Shown one piece after another: positions 34,143 through 42,888 of a stretch of DNA of 64,000 bases; the first letter of the stretch is position 1; the number at the start of each line of letters is the position of its first letter. The DNA is taken from the NCBI RefSeq assembly GCF_000758545.1, contig NZ_CP009279.1:6324001-6388000 (forward strand), given 5' to 3'. Under the pieces are notes generated by a model that had not been told where the DNA came from, did no database searches, and saw nothing but the letters and a program-made list of their open reading frames with translations. This stretch comes from Paenibacillus sp. FSL H7-0737. GTDB lineage: Bacteria; Bacillota; Bacilli; Paenibacillales; Paenibacillaceae. The position numbers and the translations under genes are program-made.

Positions 34143-37100
34143 TTATAGATATAGAGCCTCGAGCAGCTTGTAAAGCGTCGTTGCTGCCTCCGCTCTTGTA
34201 GCATTGTTCTCAGGTCTGAACGTGTTATCCTCGAATCCACCCAAAATACCCGCTTCAACACCCGCTTTTACAGATGCCTGTGCCCATTGTGGAATGGAGG
34301 TAAGATCCGCGAAGTCCCCCTCTTTATCCGTTTTCTTATGGGCAGCCTTCAAAGCATTCGCGAGCATAACTGACATTTCGGCACGGGTAATCTTTTCTGA
34401 AGGCTCGAAGAACATTTTGCCGTTCACATCATATCCACGAAGGATTCCGGCACTTACCGCCGCTGCTACATCATCTGCAGCCCAAGCTGGAATCGCACTT
34501 TGATCCGCGAATTTCACTGTGCTACCTGTTGATTTCAAACCAAGCGCCCGTACAATCATAGAAGCGAACTGTGTCCGAGTAACATCCTCATTCGGACGGA
34601 AGGTATGATCCTCGTACCCTTTCATGACGCCCATACCGATTAGACGGTCTGTAAACGCCGTGGACCAATGAGTATTCAAACCGGTAATCGATGGGGCCTG
34701 ATAATTAAACACAGCATATTTGGCAAGCTGATTTAAGCTTGCAGTTATAGTTCCACCTGTTTGACTCTGACCACCAACATAAATCCACTTTTTAAGCTGC
34801 TCATTGTAATAGTAGATAGCTGCTTTATGCCCCGATGTAATCTTGGTCGCATCGTAATTGAGGGACAGTTCCACAGGCTTATTGAGCATGCCTGCCTTGT
34901 CACTAGTAAGCTCTACTGCTTCACTCACAGCCTGAAGAGCGCCCATTGCTGGCGTCTCATCAGCAGCAATAACCGAAAAGGCAATTTCGCTGTTACCAGA
35001 CAACGCTCCAGCCGGAATCGTAAAGCTGCCCACGTCTTTAAGTGTGCCCGTTCCTCCCTGCTGTGCTTTTACCTCCAATTCCACACGCGGAGTTGTAGAA
35101 GGCTGCTCTGTAGGAGATGGCGCCGCGGTAGGAGCTGGAGTTGCAACTGGTCCGTTGCCTCCTCCGTTATTATTCCCCTCTCCACTGCTAGTGCCCGCAG
35201 TTACAACTACTGTGCGTACAATCTCAGTAGCTGCATTGCCAGCCAAATCTGTCGCATTGTACTTCAGTGTATAGGTTCCTGGAGTCTGAACATCCACTGT
35301 TCCTGTCACCAGGATAGAGCCTGCAATCCCAACCTTGTCAGTAACGTCTGCACCCGGGTCCTTGAAGTCATCCCCTTGGGTCAGACTAAGACGGCTATCC
35401 CCCTTCAGGGTAATCACAGGTGCTGTACGATCGATATTCACAGCAAGCGGCAATGTTGTCTTATTTTCTAAAGAATCCGTTGCCTTGAATTGCAGTTGAT
35501 GTTGGCCTTCTTTCGAAATCTCAATCACTTTCCCACTTTCATAGGGCAGGAAATTTCCGTTTACATCAGTCGCTAATTGAATGGATACATCCGCACCAGG
35601 AATATATACGCTAGCATACACGCTTACCGAAACACTCTGATTCGTCCAGTCACCACTTAAATAAGCTTGTCCGTTCTCAGTCTTTAATGTGCTATGAAGC
35701 GCCAATGGGGTGATACTATCATCTCCGCTTAGCGTTACTTCAAAAGACTTCGTTTCCGTAGCCAATCCCCGCTGAATTGTAGCTGTTAAGGTCAGCTTCG
35801 TATCCTTCTTAGGTTGGAAGATGATTCTACCTTCGTTCGTCATTAGAACCGGATTGGAGCTTTTCCACACAATACTTGTCCCGTGTTTGCCTTCGGTAGG
35901 CAACGTTAGATCAGAAGTTACTGCGCTTGTGTCTCCTAGATCTAATGCAGTCATAGTATCGTTAACTGCCTGCTGATCGCTGTACGACTCCACATCCACA
36001 AAAATCGGATTGGAATAAAACCACATATCACTATAATTACGGGCGTTGATTTCTTCGAAACGAGTTAAGTTATCGACGGTATTATTTTTTGGATCAATCT
36101 GCGGTTCACCGTTAACCGTTTCTCCCGCAACATCAGTTCCAAGGTTAGTCCCTCTTAACCGGAAATAACGATCCTTGTCCGCTGCCTCTACCTTATACTT
36201 AATAACATTGTAGCCTTCGGAATCTGTAGTCCAGTCCTCGCTTGTGAAGCGTTTCAACACTTTTGTTGTATCGTTAGTCGCTTTGGTGTAATCAGGTGTA
36301 CCTGGATCAACCTTGCCATGGACTTCACCGGAGATCAAATCTACATGATCTACCTTAACAGCGTCGCCATTATTATTTTGCTGTGGACTTTTGAAACGGA
36401 TCGTAAGCTCTAGGTCGTCCCCTTGTTTTACGTCCAGTTCTCCACCCATTTCTTCCTCTTGTCCATCTCCAGACACGTTAAACTCTAATACGTTGATGAG
36501 ATCCCCAAAAACAGAGAATGATTTCCCTGACCGCATGCCATCTACGACAGCGTTAATATCGGAGCCATCCACCCAGGTATAGTTCTTGGAATACTCACCA
36601 GGCCAGTAACCGCTGGAAAATTGATCATTTTTTGTTTTGAAATGAAAATCTGAGTTAGCAAAATTCCAAAATCTGCGGCCCTCACCCAGCAGTGCGTCCC
36701 ACATTCCTCCAAGCTGTGCAACCTTGACGTCTGTACCTCCGTAAGTCTCAGGCGTCTCTCCCCGGTCACTCGCCATCTGATTGCCCAGCATACCTTCAAA
36801 GCCGAAGACAAGATTCGGATTGATATTGTTAAAGTCACGGATATCCTCTATTTTAAGCTCCGAGCTTGTACCATTTTTTCTGGAGGGGTGATTGATCAGT
36901 ACATAGCTATCTGGATAATGACTACTGAGCCATTTCATAGCTGTGCGAGTATCTTCTTTTGTAGAAAAAGCTCTGGTATCCGCCGCACTCCACTTAGCCA
37001 CATCTGCCGGATCGAACATACTTACATCACGATTAGTAAATAAATATTCAAATTGATTAATAGCCTTCAAAGCTTCTGCGGACCCTGGATGATCTGTAAC

Positions 37101-37562
37101 AATCCCAACTGCAGCATGATCGTATTGGGGCATATCCCACTCAAAGCCTGAAAAAATGATTTTTCCAGCATATTTGCCTTCTGCCTGTAACTTCTTAATT
37201 TTCTCATTCTGATAATCCACAATACCTTGTGACATCGGAATGGAGCCGCCAGGGAGATTCACCCCTTCGTCATCCCGGTCAGATACCCGAAGGTGATCAG
37301 CCAGTGCCATCCAGTCAAAACCATTTTGTTCAAATGCAGCATCGAGCACACTTTTCAATGACTCCTGAGCATCGTTCGATTCATACGTATGTGCATGGTA
37401 TTCACCTGTCATCCATTTCCCTGAATGTTCAGAAGCAGTAGACGTGATATCAGGCGCTGATTCTCCTGAAGCACCATAAACTGTCTGTAATGAAAAGTTG
37501 GGTGCTAACAATAATACGGCAAGCGAACTAGTTAGAAAAACGCGAATTTTGCTCTTCTTCAA
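34143..37562 (-). CDS. Secreted PHP-domain phosphoesterase with S-layer-homology anchors
   Basis: Large modular surface protein, 1139 aa. Signal peptide about 1-30. Metal-dependent PHP domain of the CehA/McbA type about 45-370, with all visible ligands: YHAHT, ADHL, GFEWD, INHPSR and NSDFH. An Ig-like bacterial domain about 535-615, a DUF5011/HYR-type domain about 715-790, a Pro/Thr-rich linker near 805-825, a ZU5-like beta region about 825-935, and three SLH domains about 955-1139 for binding pyruvylated wall polymer. It may cleave phosphate esters at the cell surface; the substrate is unknown. Confidence 0.88.
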   Translation of the reverse strand: MKKSKIRVFLTSSLAVLLLAPNFSLQTVYGASGESAPDITSTASEHSGKWMTGEYHAHTYESNDAQESLKSVLDAAFEQNGFDWMALADHLRVSDRDDEGVNLPGGSIPMSQGIVDYQNEKIKKLQAEGKYAGKIIFSGFEWDMPQYDHAAVGIVTDHPGSAEALKAINQFEYLFTNRDVSMFDPADVAKWSAADTRAFSTKEDTRTAMKWLSSHYPDSYVLINHPSRKNGTSSELKIEDIRDFNNINPNLVFGFEGMLGNQMASDRGETPETYGGTDVKVAQLGGMWDALLGEGRRFWNFANSDFHFKTKNDQFSSGYWPGEYSKNYTWVDGSDINAVVDGMRSGKSFSVFGDLINVLEFNVSGDGQEEEMGGELDVKQGDDLELTIRFKSPQQNNNGDAVKVDHVDLISGEVHGKVDPGTPDYTKATNDTTKVLKRFTSEDWTTDSEGYNVIKYKVEAADKDRYFRLRGTNLGTDVAGETVNGEPQIDPKNNTVDNLTRFEEINARNYSDMWFYSNPIFVDVESYSDQQAVNDTMTALDLGDTSAVTSDLTLPTEGKHGTSIVWKSSNPVLMTNEGRIIFQPKKDTKLTLTATIQRGLATETKSFEVTLSGDDSITPLALHSTLKTENGQAYLSGDWTNQSVSVSVYASVYIPGADVSIQLATDVNGNFLPYESGKVIEISKEGQHQLQFKATDSLENKTTLPLAVNIDRTAPVITLKGDSRLSLTQGDDFKDPGADVTDKVGIAGSILVTGTVDVQTPGTYTLKYNATDLAGNAATEIVRTVVVTAGTSSGEGNNNGGGNGPVATPAPTAAPSPTEQPSTTPRVELEVKAQQGGTGTLKDVGSFTIPAGALSGNSEIAFSVIAADETPAMGALQAVSEAVELTSDKAGMLNKPVELSLNYDATKITSGHKAAIYYYNEQLKKWIYVGGQSQTGGTITASLNQLAKYAVFNYQAPSITGLNTHWSTAFTDRLIGMGVMKGYEDHTFRPNEDVTRTQFASMIVRALGLKSTGSTVKFADQSAIPAWAADDVAAAVSAGILRGYDVNGKMFFEPSEKITRAEMSVMLANALKAAHKKTDKEGDFADLTSIPQWAQASVKAGVEAGILGGFEDNTFRPENNATRAEAATTLYKLLEALYL

Positions 37563-37601
37563 AATGATTAATCCTCCGATGTCTTTTGGATTTTCGTAGA
37601 T

Positions 37602-37631
37602 TCTATATTTAGAATAGTAGAAAATTGTAAA
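37602..37631 (-). promoter_or_regulatory. Promoter of the SLH/PHP protein gene
   Basis: Minus strand TTTACA (37631-37626), 18-bp spacer, TATAGA (37607-37602), about 40 bp from the start codon. Confidence 0.5.
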
Positions 37632-37652
37632 GACATGTCGGATTTTGTTGCA

Positions 37653-37684
37653 TGTTTATGTAAATATTCATATTTACATAAACA
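37653..37684. promoter_or_regulatory. 32-bp palindrome upstream of the SLH/PHP gene
   Basis: Perfect 15-nt arms TGTTTATGTAAATAT (37653-37667) and ATATTTACATAAACA (37670-37684) with a 2-nt centre. It lies just after the histidine kinase stop and is centred about 73 bp upstream of the inferred start of the SLH gene. No T-run follows on the kinase strand, so an operator is more likely than a terminator. Confidence 0.65.
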
Positions 37685-37692
37685 ATGCCGAT

Positions 37693-38745
37693 TTATTTCT
37701 TTGGCATTGGCAAGCTCACTACAAAAGCCGTTCCTTCACCCGGTCGGCTGGCCACGGTTACTTTACCGTTATGCAGCTCAACGATCTTCTTAACCAGTGA
37801 TAGGCCCAGGCCACTACCGCCCCCGCTCGCTGTTCTAGCTTTGTCTGCCTTATAGAAGCGATCAAAGATGCGAGGTAAGTCTTCTTCAGAGATACCAATC
37901 CCACTATCTTGAATCTCCACCTCTACCCGCTCATCTATCGTTCGAAGCTTGATATGAATACATCCATTCCCGGGAGTGAATTTAATGCTGTTATGAAGAA
38001 GATTGGTCCAGACCTGGGTCATTAAATCTTTTACCGCAGTTACATTCACTTCTTCCAGCTCGGCCTCTACCTCTATATTTTTCTCCAGCCACTGTGGCTC
38101 AGAAGCCAGAATTGTATCTCTAAGCTGTTTGTCCAGACGATAAACCTGATTTTCAAACGGAAAATTACCCGATTCGAGCGCTGATAGCTTCAATAAATTA
38201 TCACTGAGCCCAGATACGCGGGTACTCTCAGCCACAATAATATTAAGGTAGTGCCTCCTACTCTCCACATTCAGAGTCTCATCCTGCAGCGCAAGAGCAA
38301 ACCCCCGAATCGAGGTTAGTGGAGATTGAATTTCATGCGATACGTTGGAGATAAAATCCTGGCGCATGGTCTCCATCTGACTCAGCTCACTTGCCATTAC
38401 ATTGATACTCTCAACAATTTCTCCAAATTCACCGTATTCCCTATTATTATCCAATACTACATTAAAATCACCCTTAGCAATTCGTCCTAACCCTTCAATG
38501 ATTGATCTATAAAAGACACGTTCCCAGCCACGAAATAGCTTGGAGACTACCAATGCCATCATGAACAAGATCACAATACCGACCATCACGCTGATTAATT
38601 GGACCAAATAATCCGAGGAGGGGCGCCCAGCCCTGCTATATATCCAGTTCATTAGGAAATAAGCTGCAGTCCAGCTAATCCCAACGCCACCGAAATAAAC
38701 AAAGGACATCCCAATCCGCTTAATGATCTCCTTAAATCGATTCAT
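37693..38745 (-). CDS. Sensor histidine kinase
   Basis: 350 aa, two membrane helices (about 12-32 and 48-70) separated by a very short outside loop of roughly 15 residues, a HAMP segment (about 70-125), H-box FISNVSHEIQSPLTSI with the phospho-acceptor histidine near residue 147, and an ATP-binding domain with the N-box, DSGIGISEEDLPRIFDRFY and SGLGLSLVKK. The small sensor loop suggests sensing in or at the membrane. The start overlaps the regulator stop by 4 bp. Confidence 0.95.
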   Translation of the reverse strand: MNRFKEIIKRIGMSFVYFGGVGISWTAAYFLMNWIYSRAGRPSSDYLVQLISVMVGIVILFMMALVVSKLFRGWERVFYRSIIEGLGRIAKGDFNVVLDNNREYGEFGEIVESINVMASELSQMETMRQDFISNVSHEIQSPLTSIRGFALALQDETLNVESRRHYLNIIVAESTRVSGLSDNLLKLSALESGNFPFENQVYRLDKQLRDTILASEPQWLEKNIEVEAELEEVNVTAVKDLMTQVWTNLLHNSIKFTPGNGCIHIKLRTIDERVEVEIQDSGIGISEEDLPRIFDRFYKADKARTASGGGSGLGLSLVKKIVELHNGKVTVASRPGEGTAFVVSLPMPKK

Positions 38746-39419
38746 GCCTCAGCCTCCAACCGGTAACCTAGACCACGGATCGTACGAATAACGAATCCAT
38801 AGTCATCCTGATTGAACCGTTCACGCAAACGGTTGATATGCACATCGAGTGTCCGCTCATTCCCTTCAAAATCATAACCCCAAATTTCTTCGATCAGCCT
38901 GTCTCTTGTCAATGTTTGCCCCGGATAGCTGCCCAGCTTAAACAACAGCTCAAATTCCTTAAGCGGCAAGGTAATTTCCCCATACTCTGAAGAGACCTCG
39001 TAGGTTTTGCGATTCATACGCAATCGGCCTACGGTCACACTTTGCGCGGCAGAAATCTGATATCGTTTAAGCAGCGCCTTTACTCTCGCAATAAGTACAA
39101 CCGGCTCAAATGGCTTGACCAAATAATCATCACTACCCAACTCAAAGCCTTTTACAATTTGTGAGGTTTCCCCTTTGGCTGTCAGCATTAAAATCGGGAA
39201 ATCATAGTTCTGGCGCATCCGCCGGCATAGCTCCCAGCCGTCCATGTTGGGCATCATCACATCAATAATAGCTAAATCTATGTTATTACCTTCCAGAATC
39301 TGAAGAGCCTCCAGTCCATCGGAAGCTCCATAGATCTCATCCATTCCTTCAGCTCTCAGAAATACTTCTACCAATTCGCGGATGTGCGGATCGTCGTCCA
39401 CTACTAGTATTTTTGTCAT
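38742..39419 (-). CDS. OmpR-family response regulator
   Basis: 225 aa. The receiver domain begins TKILVVDDDPHIREL and the phospho-acceptor Asp lies in LAIIDVMMPNMDGWEL (about residue 53). The conserved MLTAKGE and KPFEP follow, and the C-terminal winged helix contains TLDVHINRLRERF. GGAGG lies about 12 nt before the ATG. Its first 71 bp lie inside the 3' end of the ABC exporter gene in another frame, so the three genes form one operon. Confidence 0.95.
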   Translation of the reverse strand: MTKILVVDDDPHIRELVEVFLRAEGMDEIYGASDGLEALQILEGNNIDLAIIDVMMPNMDGWELCRRMRQNYDFPILMLTAKGETSQIVKGFELGSDDYLVKPFEPVVLIARVKALLKRYQISAAQSVTVGRLRMNRKTYEVSSEYGEITLPLKEFELLFKLGSYPGQTLTRDRLIEEIWGYDFEGNERTLDVHINRLRERFNQDDYGFVIRTIRGLGYRLEAEA

Positions 39420-41205
39420 GTATCACTGGAGCCTCCTCTTCAATGTCCTGAACCTCGGGGTTATTCATCTGTAGCTGCTGGGTGGCAAATTCACGATACA
39501 GCTCATGGTTTTCCAGTAGTTCCTCATGACTTCCCATTCCGGTAATTTGACCTTTTTCCATAAAAATAATCTGCTCTGCATTTACAACAGTAGCCAAACG
39601 GTGCGCAATTACAATCGTAGTTCGACCCTTCATCAGATTGGACAGTGCCTTCTGCACCACGGCTTCTGATTGGCTATCCAAACTGGAAGTGGCTTCATCA
39701 AGCATAAGAATCTTCGGGTTCCGCAGCAGTGCTCTAGCAATAGCAATCCGTTGCCGCTGTCCACCAGACAGCTTCACACCTCTTTCGCCGACATCCGTAT
39801 TATATCCTTCAGGAAGTGCATCAATAAAGCCATCTGCATAAGCCATTGCTGCTGCTGCGTGCATCTCCTCCCTGCTAACGTCACGATCCAATCCATAGGT
39901 TAAATTCTCAGCAATCGTACCGGCCAACAGTGGACTTTCCTGTGAGACATACCCTATAAGCTTCCGCCACGAACGCAATGAGAATGTAGACACTGGCTTG
40001 TCACCCAGCTTAATCAGACCTGACTGAGGCTCGTAAAAACGTTCTAGCAACGAGAACAACGTGGTCTTACCGCCCCCGCTCGGTCCGACAATAGCCGTCA
40101 CCTGACCAGGAAGCATCTGGAAGCTCACATCATTCAATACCTTCTCACCATTTTTATAACCAAAGCTTAATCCCTCTACTGAGATCGGACCTTCTGTGCC
40201 ATTTGCCTCTTCCTGTCCCTCATATACTTCCTCTTCTGCTGCCAAGGTCTCAATAATACGCTCTGAGGCACCCTTAGCTTTCTGAATCTGTGTGAAGAAC
40301 GTAGTCAGTTGAGTAAGTGGCATAATAATCTGAATAAGATAAAGAATAAAGGCGACCAGTTCTCCAGCCGTCAAGACGCCGGAAGATACCTGCATCCCAC
40401 CATAACCGATAATGACCACAAGCAGCATCATAAAAACAAAGGAGACGAGTGGACTGATCATCGCGCTAATCTTGCCTTCACGAATACCAAAGGAAAGCAG
40501 GTTCATAATTCCATTCTTGCCTGCCTCGTACTCTTTTTTCTCTGCGCCTGAGGATTTGACCAGACGGATCTCAGATAAAACACCACTAAGTGTAGCAGTA
40601 AAAGAAGCGGTCTCATCTTGCATTCCCTTGGAAATTTTGTACATCTGCCGCCCAAGTGGTACTAGTATCAGCGCCGAAAGTGGAAGAACAGTGAATAGAA
40701 CAAGTGTCATTTTCCAATTTAAAAATAGCAGAACTGAGATCGAACCTACAATGGAAATCACTCCGGTAAATAAGCTGGCTAGATGTTCAGAAATCAGCGT
40801 TTTGATGATCCCTGTATCATTCGTCATGCGGCTGACACTTTCTCCCGTTCGGTTGTCATTATAATAAGCCACAGGCAGAACTAGAAATTTACGCCACAGT
40901 CGGTCCCGCAGACCTGCAACCATCTTCTGACCTGCATAATTGAGCAGATAGATAGAGATCCCTCCCGCAATGGTCTGCGCAATAAACGCAGCTGCTATAC
41001 CCGCAATCTGCAGCTTGCTCACGGAGGCCAGAGAGAAGCCATCCACCAAGTTCTTAGTGAACATTGGGATGACCAGACTGACCAATGTCGATATCATGCT
41101 TAACGCAATGGCTATAGCCAATAAGCCGTATGAAGGCTTGGTTTCTCTTAGTAGCGTTAAGAACGGCTTCAGCGCCATCTTTCGCTTGGATTCGGATTTC
41201 TTCAT
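39349..41205 (-). CDS. ABC exporter half-transporter (BmrA/MsbA type)
   Basis: 618 aa: six-helix membrane domain (about 1-330) fused to a nucleotide-binding domain with Walker A GPSGGGKTTLFSLL, signature LSGGQRQRIAIARALL and Walker B ILMLDEATSSLD. Works as a homodimer; lipid or drug export is typical of the family. The last 23 or so residues are read from DNA that also codes the start of the response regulator, an unusual 71-bp out-of-frame overlap. Confidence 0.94.
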   Translation of the reverse strand: MKKSESKRKMALKPFLTLLRETKPSYGLLAIAIALSMISTLVSLVIPMFTKNLVDGFSLASVSKLQIAGIAAAFIAQTIAGGISIYLLNYAGQKMVAGLRDRLWRKFLVLPVAYYNDNRTGESVSRMTNDTGIIKTLISEHLASLFTGVISIVGSISVLLFLNWKMTLVLFTVLPLSALILVPLGRQMYKISKGMQDETASFTATLSGVLSEIRLVKSSGAEKKEYEAGKNGIMNLLSFGIREGKISAMISPLVSFVFMMLLVVIIGYGGMQVSSGVLTAGELVAFILYLIQIIMPLTQLTTFFTQIQKAKGASERIIETLAAEEEVYEGQEEANGTEGPISVEGLSFGYKNGEKVLNDVSFQMLPGQVTAIVGPSGGGKTTLFSLLERFYEPQSGLIKLGDKPVSTFSLRSWRKLIGYVSQESPLLAGTIAENLTYGLDRDVSREEMHAAAAMAYADGFIDALPEGYNTDVGERGVKLSGGQRQRIAIARALLRNPKILMLDEATSSLDSQSEAVVQKALSNLMKGRTTIVIAHRLATVVNAEQIIFMEKGQITGMGSHEELLENHELYREFATQQLQMNNPEVQDIEEEAPVIHDKNTSSGRRSAHPRIGRSISES

Positions 41206-41583
41206 GACAATGACTCCCCTTTTCTAAATAGCTCTACGAGAAAAGCATAGTAATATCTTTCTCGCCTTACACCCATCCTATCTGCAGATTGTAAACTGAA
41301 GTTAAACGCGCCGATCAGACAATACTGCCTTGTCATTTCCCATCCTGCGGGAATAGTCACAGGCCAAAATAACGCCCGTTACACTTAGCGTTTGTACCTT
41401 CTACGCACGCGTTCACGCATTTTTTGTCGCTTATCGTCTCAAACATAAATAAAACCCAAAATAATGTAAAAAAGTAAAAAAGGGTGTTTGTATCCCTTTT
41501 CAACACGTGTTACAGTGATAGAAGGGCCTACTATTGGCCACTCTACTCCATGCAAGATATTTAGTGAGAAAGGAGTGAACCAT
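41206..41583. other. Gene-free gap between divergent ABC and MFS genes
   Basis: 378 bp with no supported gene or RNA. A 10-bp palindrome AACACGTGTT lies at 41501-41510, near where the MFS promoter should be. The plus-strand frame that runs in from 41488 lacks a ribosome site and is replaced by the TTG start at 41584. Confidence 0.5.
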
Positions 41584-42807
41584 TTGCGAAAAGGCGTTAT
41601 TCCATCTTCTATCACGTCTTTAAAATGGTTCAATTTTTTTGTATATGGAACCATGGTCCTCTTCACCAGCTTCTTTCAACTATACCTGCTGGATGTAGGG
41701 ATGAACAAATTAGAGATTGGTGTCTTATTCTCTATGGGAGCGCTAGTATCCATATTTGCAAATCCATTTTGGGCGTTCTTAACAGACCGTTCTCAGAATA
41801 TACGGCGTATCGTTTTGCTAATGTTATTCGGAACGCTAGTGTTCTCACAGTTTATGTTTCGAGCAAATACATATGAAACGATCTACAACGCCATTATTTT
41901 GTTCTATTTCTTCCAAGGACCACTATTTGCTCAAAGCAACACGATGATTCTCAGCTATATTGACGGGACTAATCAGCGCTTCCGTTCTTTCCGGCTTTGG
42001 GGTTCAATAGGGTGGGCAGTGATTGCGATTGTTGCCGGCTTTATCCTGGATTGGGCTGATGTATCCGTCTTGACCTATCTGCTTACAGCGTTACTAGGTG
42101 CATCAATCCTATCCGTTCTTGTATTGCCTAAAATTAACCATACCATTATGAGAGCTCCGATGCCGTATAAGGGCTTAAGTAAGTTGATTTTCAATCCTTT
42201 TTTCTTGTGCTTTTTATTGTTTGGTATTCTGGTATCCATTCCAAACACTATGAACACCACATTCATATCCTTGTATATTACGGATCTGGGCGGCTCTAAA
42301 AAAATGATCGGTCTTGCCGTATTCCTCTCCTCCATTTTGGAGGTAGGCGTATTCGTTCTCTGTGACCGGTTCCTGAAACGTAAAATTTCTGTCCTGCTCG
42401 GCTGGCTTGCATTGGTCAGTGGTTTGTTCGTTCTGCGTTGGTGGTTTATGGCTGATGCGACTACTGCCCTTCAAGTGGTGTTCATTCAAATTTTACACTG
42501 CATAACGTTCGGCGGCTTTTTCTATGTAGGTACCCAATTGACGATGCTCCTGATTCCACGGCCTTATCGCTCTTCCGGACAAGCGCTCTACACCCTAAGC
42601 TGGAGTGGGATATCCGGTTTCATTGGAGGTATTCTCGGAGGTTGGATGTATCAGTATCTGGGTGCACAAAGCATGTATCAGACGGGTGTATTCTTGACGC
42701 TTATTGGAACGCTTGGCTTTGGTTTCATGTGGCTCTTTGTTAGCCGTGGTGGGTATCGCCCCCCTTCAGAGGAAGATGAAGAGATCTTCGACATCGAAGC
42801 ATTATAA
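41584..42807 (+). CDS. MFS transporter (LacY/nucleoside-permease-like fold)
   Basis: Twelve-helix transporter, 407 aa from a TTG at 41584 with AGGAG 8 nt upstream. Early segment NFFVYGTMVLFTSFFQLYLLDVGMNKLEIGVLFSMGALVS; mid motif FRSFRLWGSIGWAVIAIVAGF is typical of the MFS_1-like/PPP group of uncharacterised sugar-porter relatives. Substrate unknown. It converges on glnS with a shared terminator. Confidence 0.85.
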   Translation: MRKGVIPSSITSLKWFNFFVYGTMVLFTSFFQLYLLDVGMNKLEIGVLFSMGALVSIFANPFWAFLTDRSQNIRRIVLLMLFGTLVFSQFMFRANTYETIYNAIILFYFFQGPLFAQSNTMILSYIDGTNQRFRSFRLWGSIGWAVIAIVAGFILDWADVSVLTYLLTALLGASILSVLVLPKINHTIMRAPMPYKGLSKLIFNPFFLCFLLFGILVSIPNTMNTTFISLYITDLGGSKKMIGLAVFLSSILEVGVFVLCDRFLKRKISVLLGWLALVSGLFVLRWWFMADATTALQVVFIQILHCITFGGFFYVGTQLTMLLIPRPYRSSGQALYTLSWSGISGFIGGILGGWMYQYLGAQSMYQTGVFLTLIGTLGFGFMWLFVSRGGYRPPSEEDEEIFDIEAL

Positions 42808-42809
42808 TT

Positions 42810-42866
42810 CAACAAAAAGCAGGCTCAAACGTACCTATTCGGGACGTTTGAGCCTGCTTTTTGTTG
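42810..42866. terminator. Strong bidirectional terminator (MFS / glnS)
   Basis: Perfect 23-nt arms (42810-42832 and 42844-42866; core CAGGCTCAAACGT/ACGTTTGAGCCTG) flanked by A5 and T5, serving both convergent genes. Confidence 0.95.
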
Positions 42867-42888
42867 TTACCTTGATTAATTTATCTGT

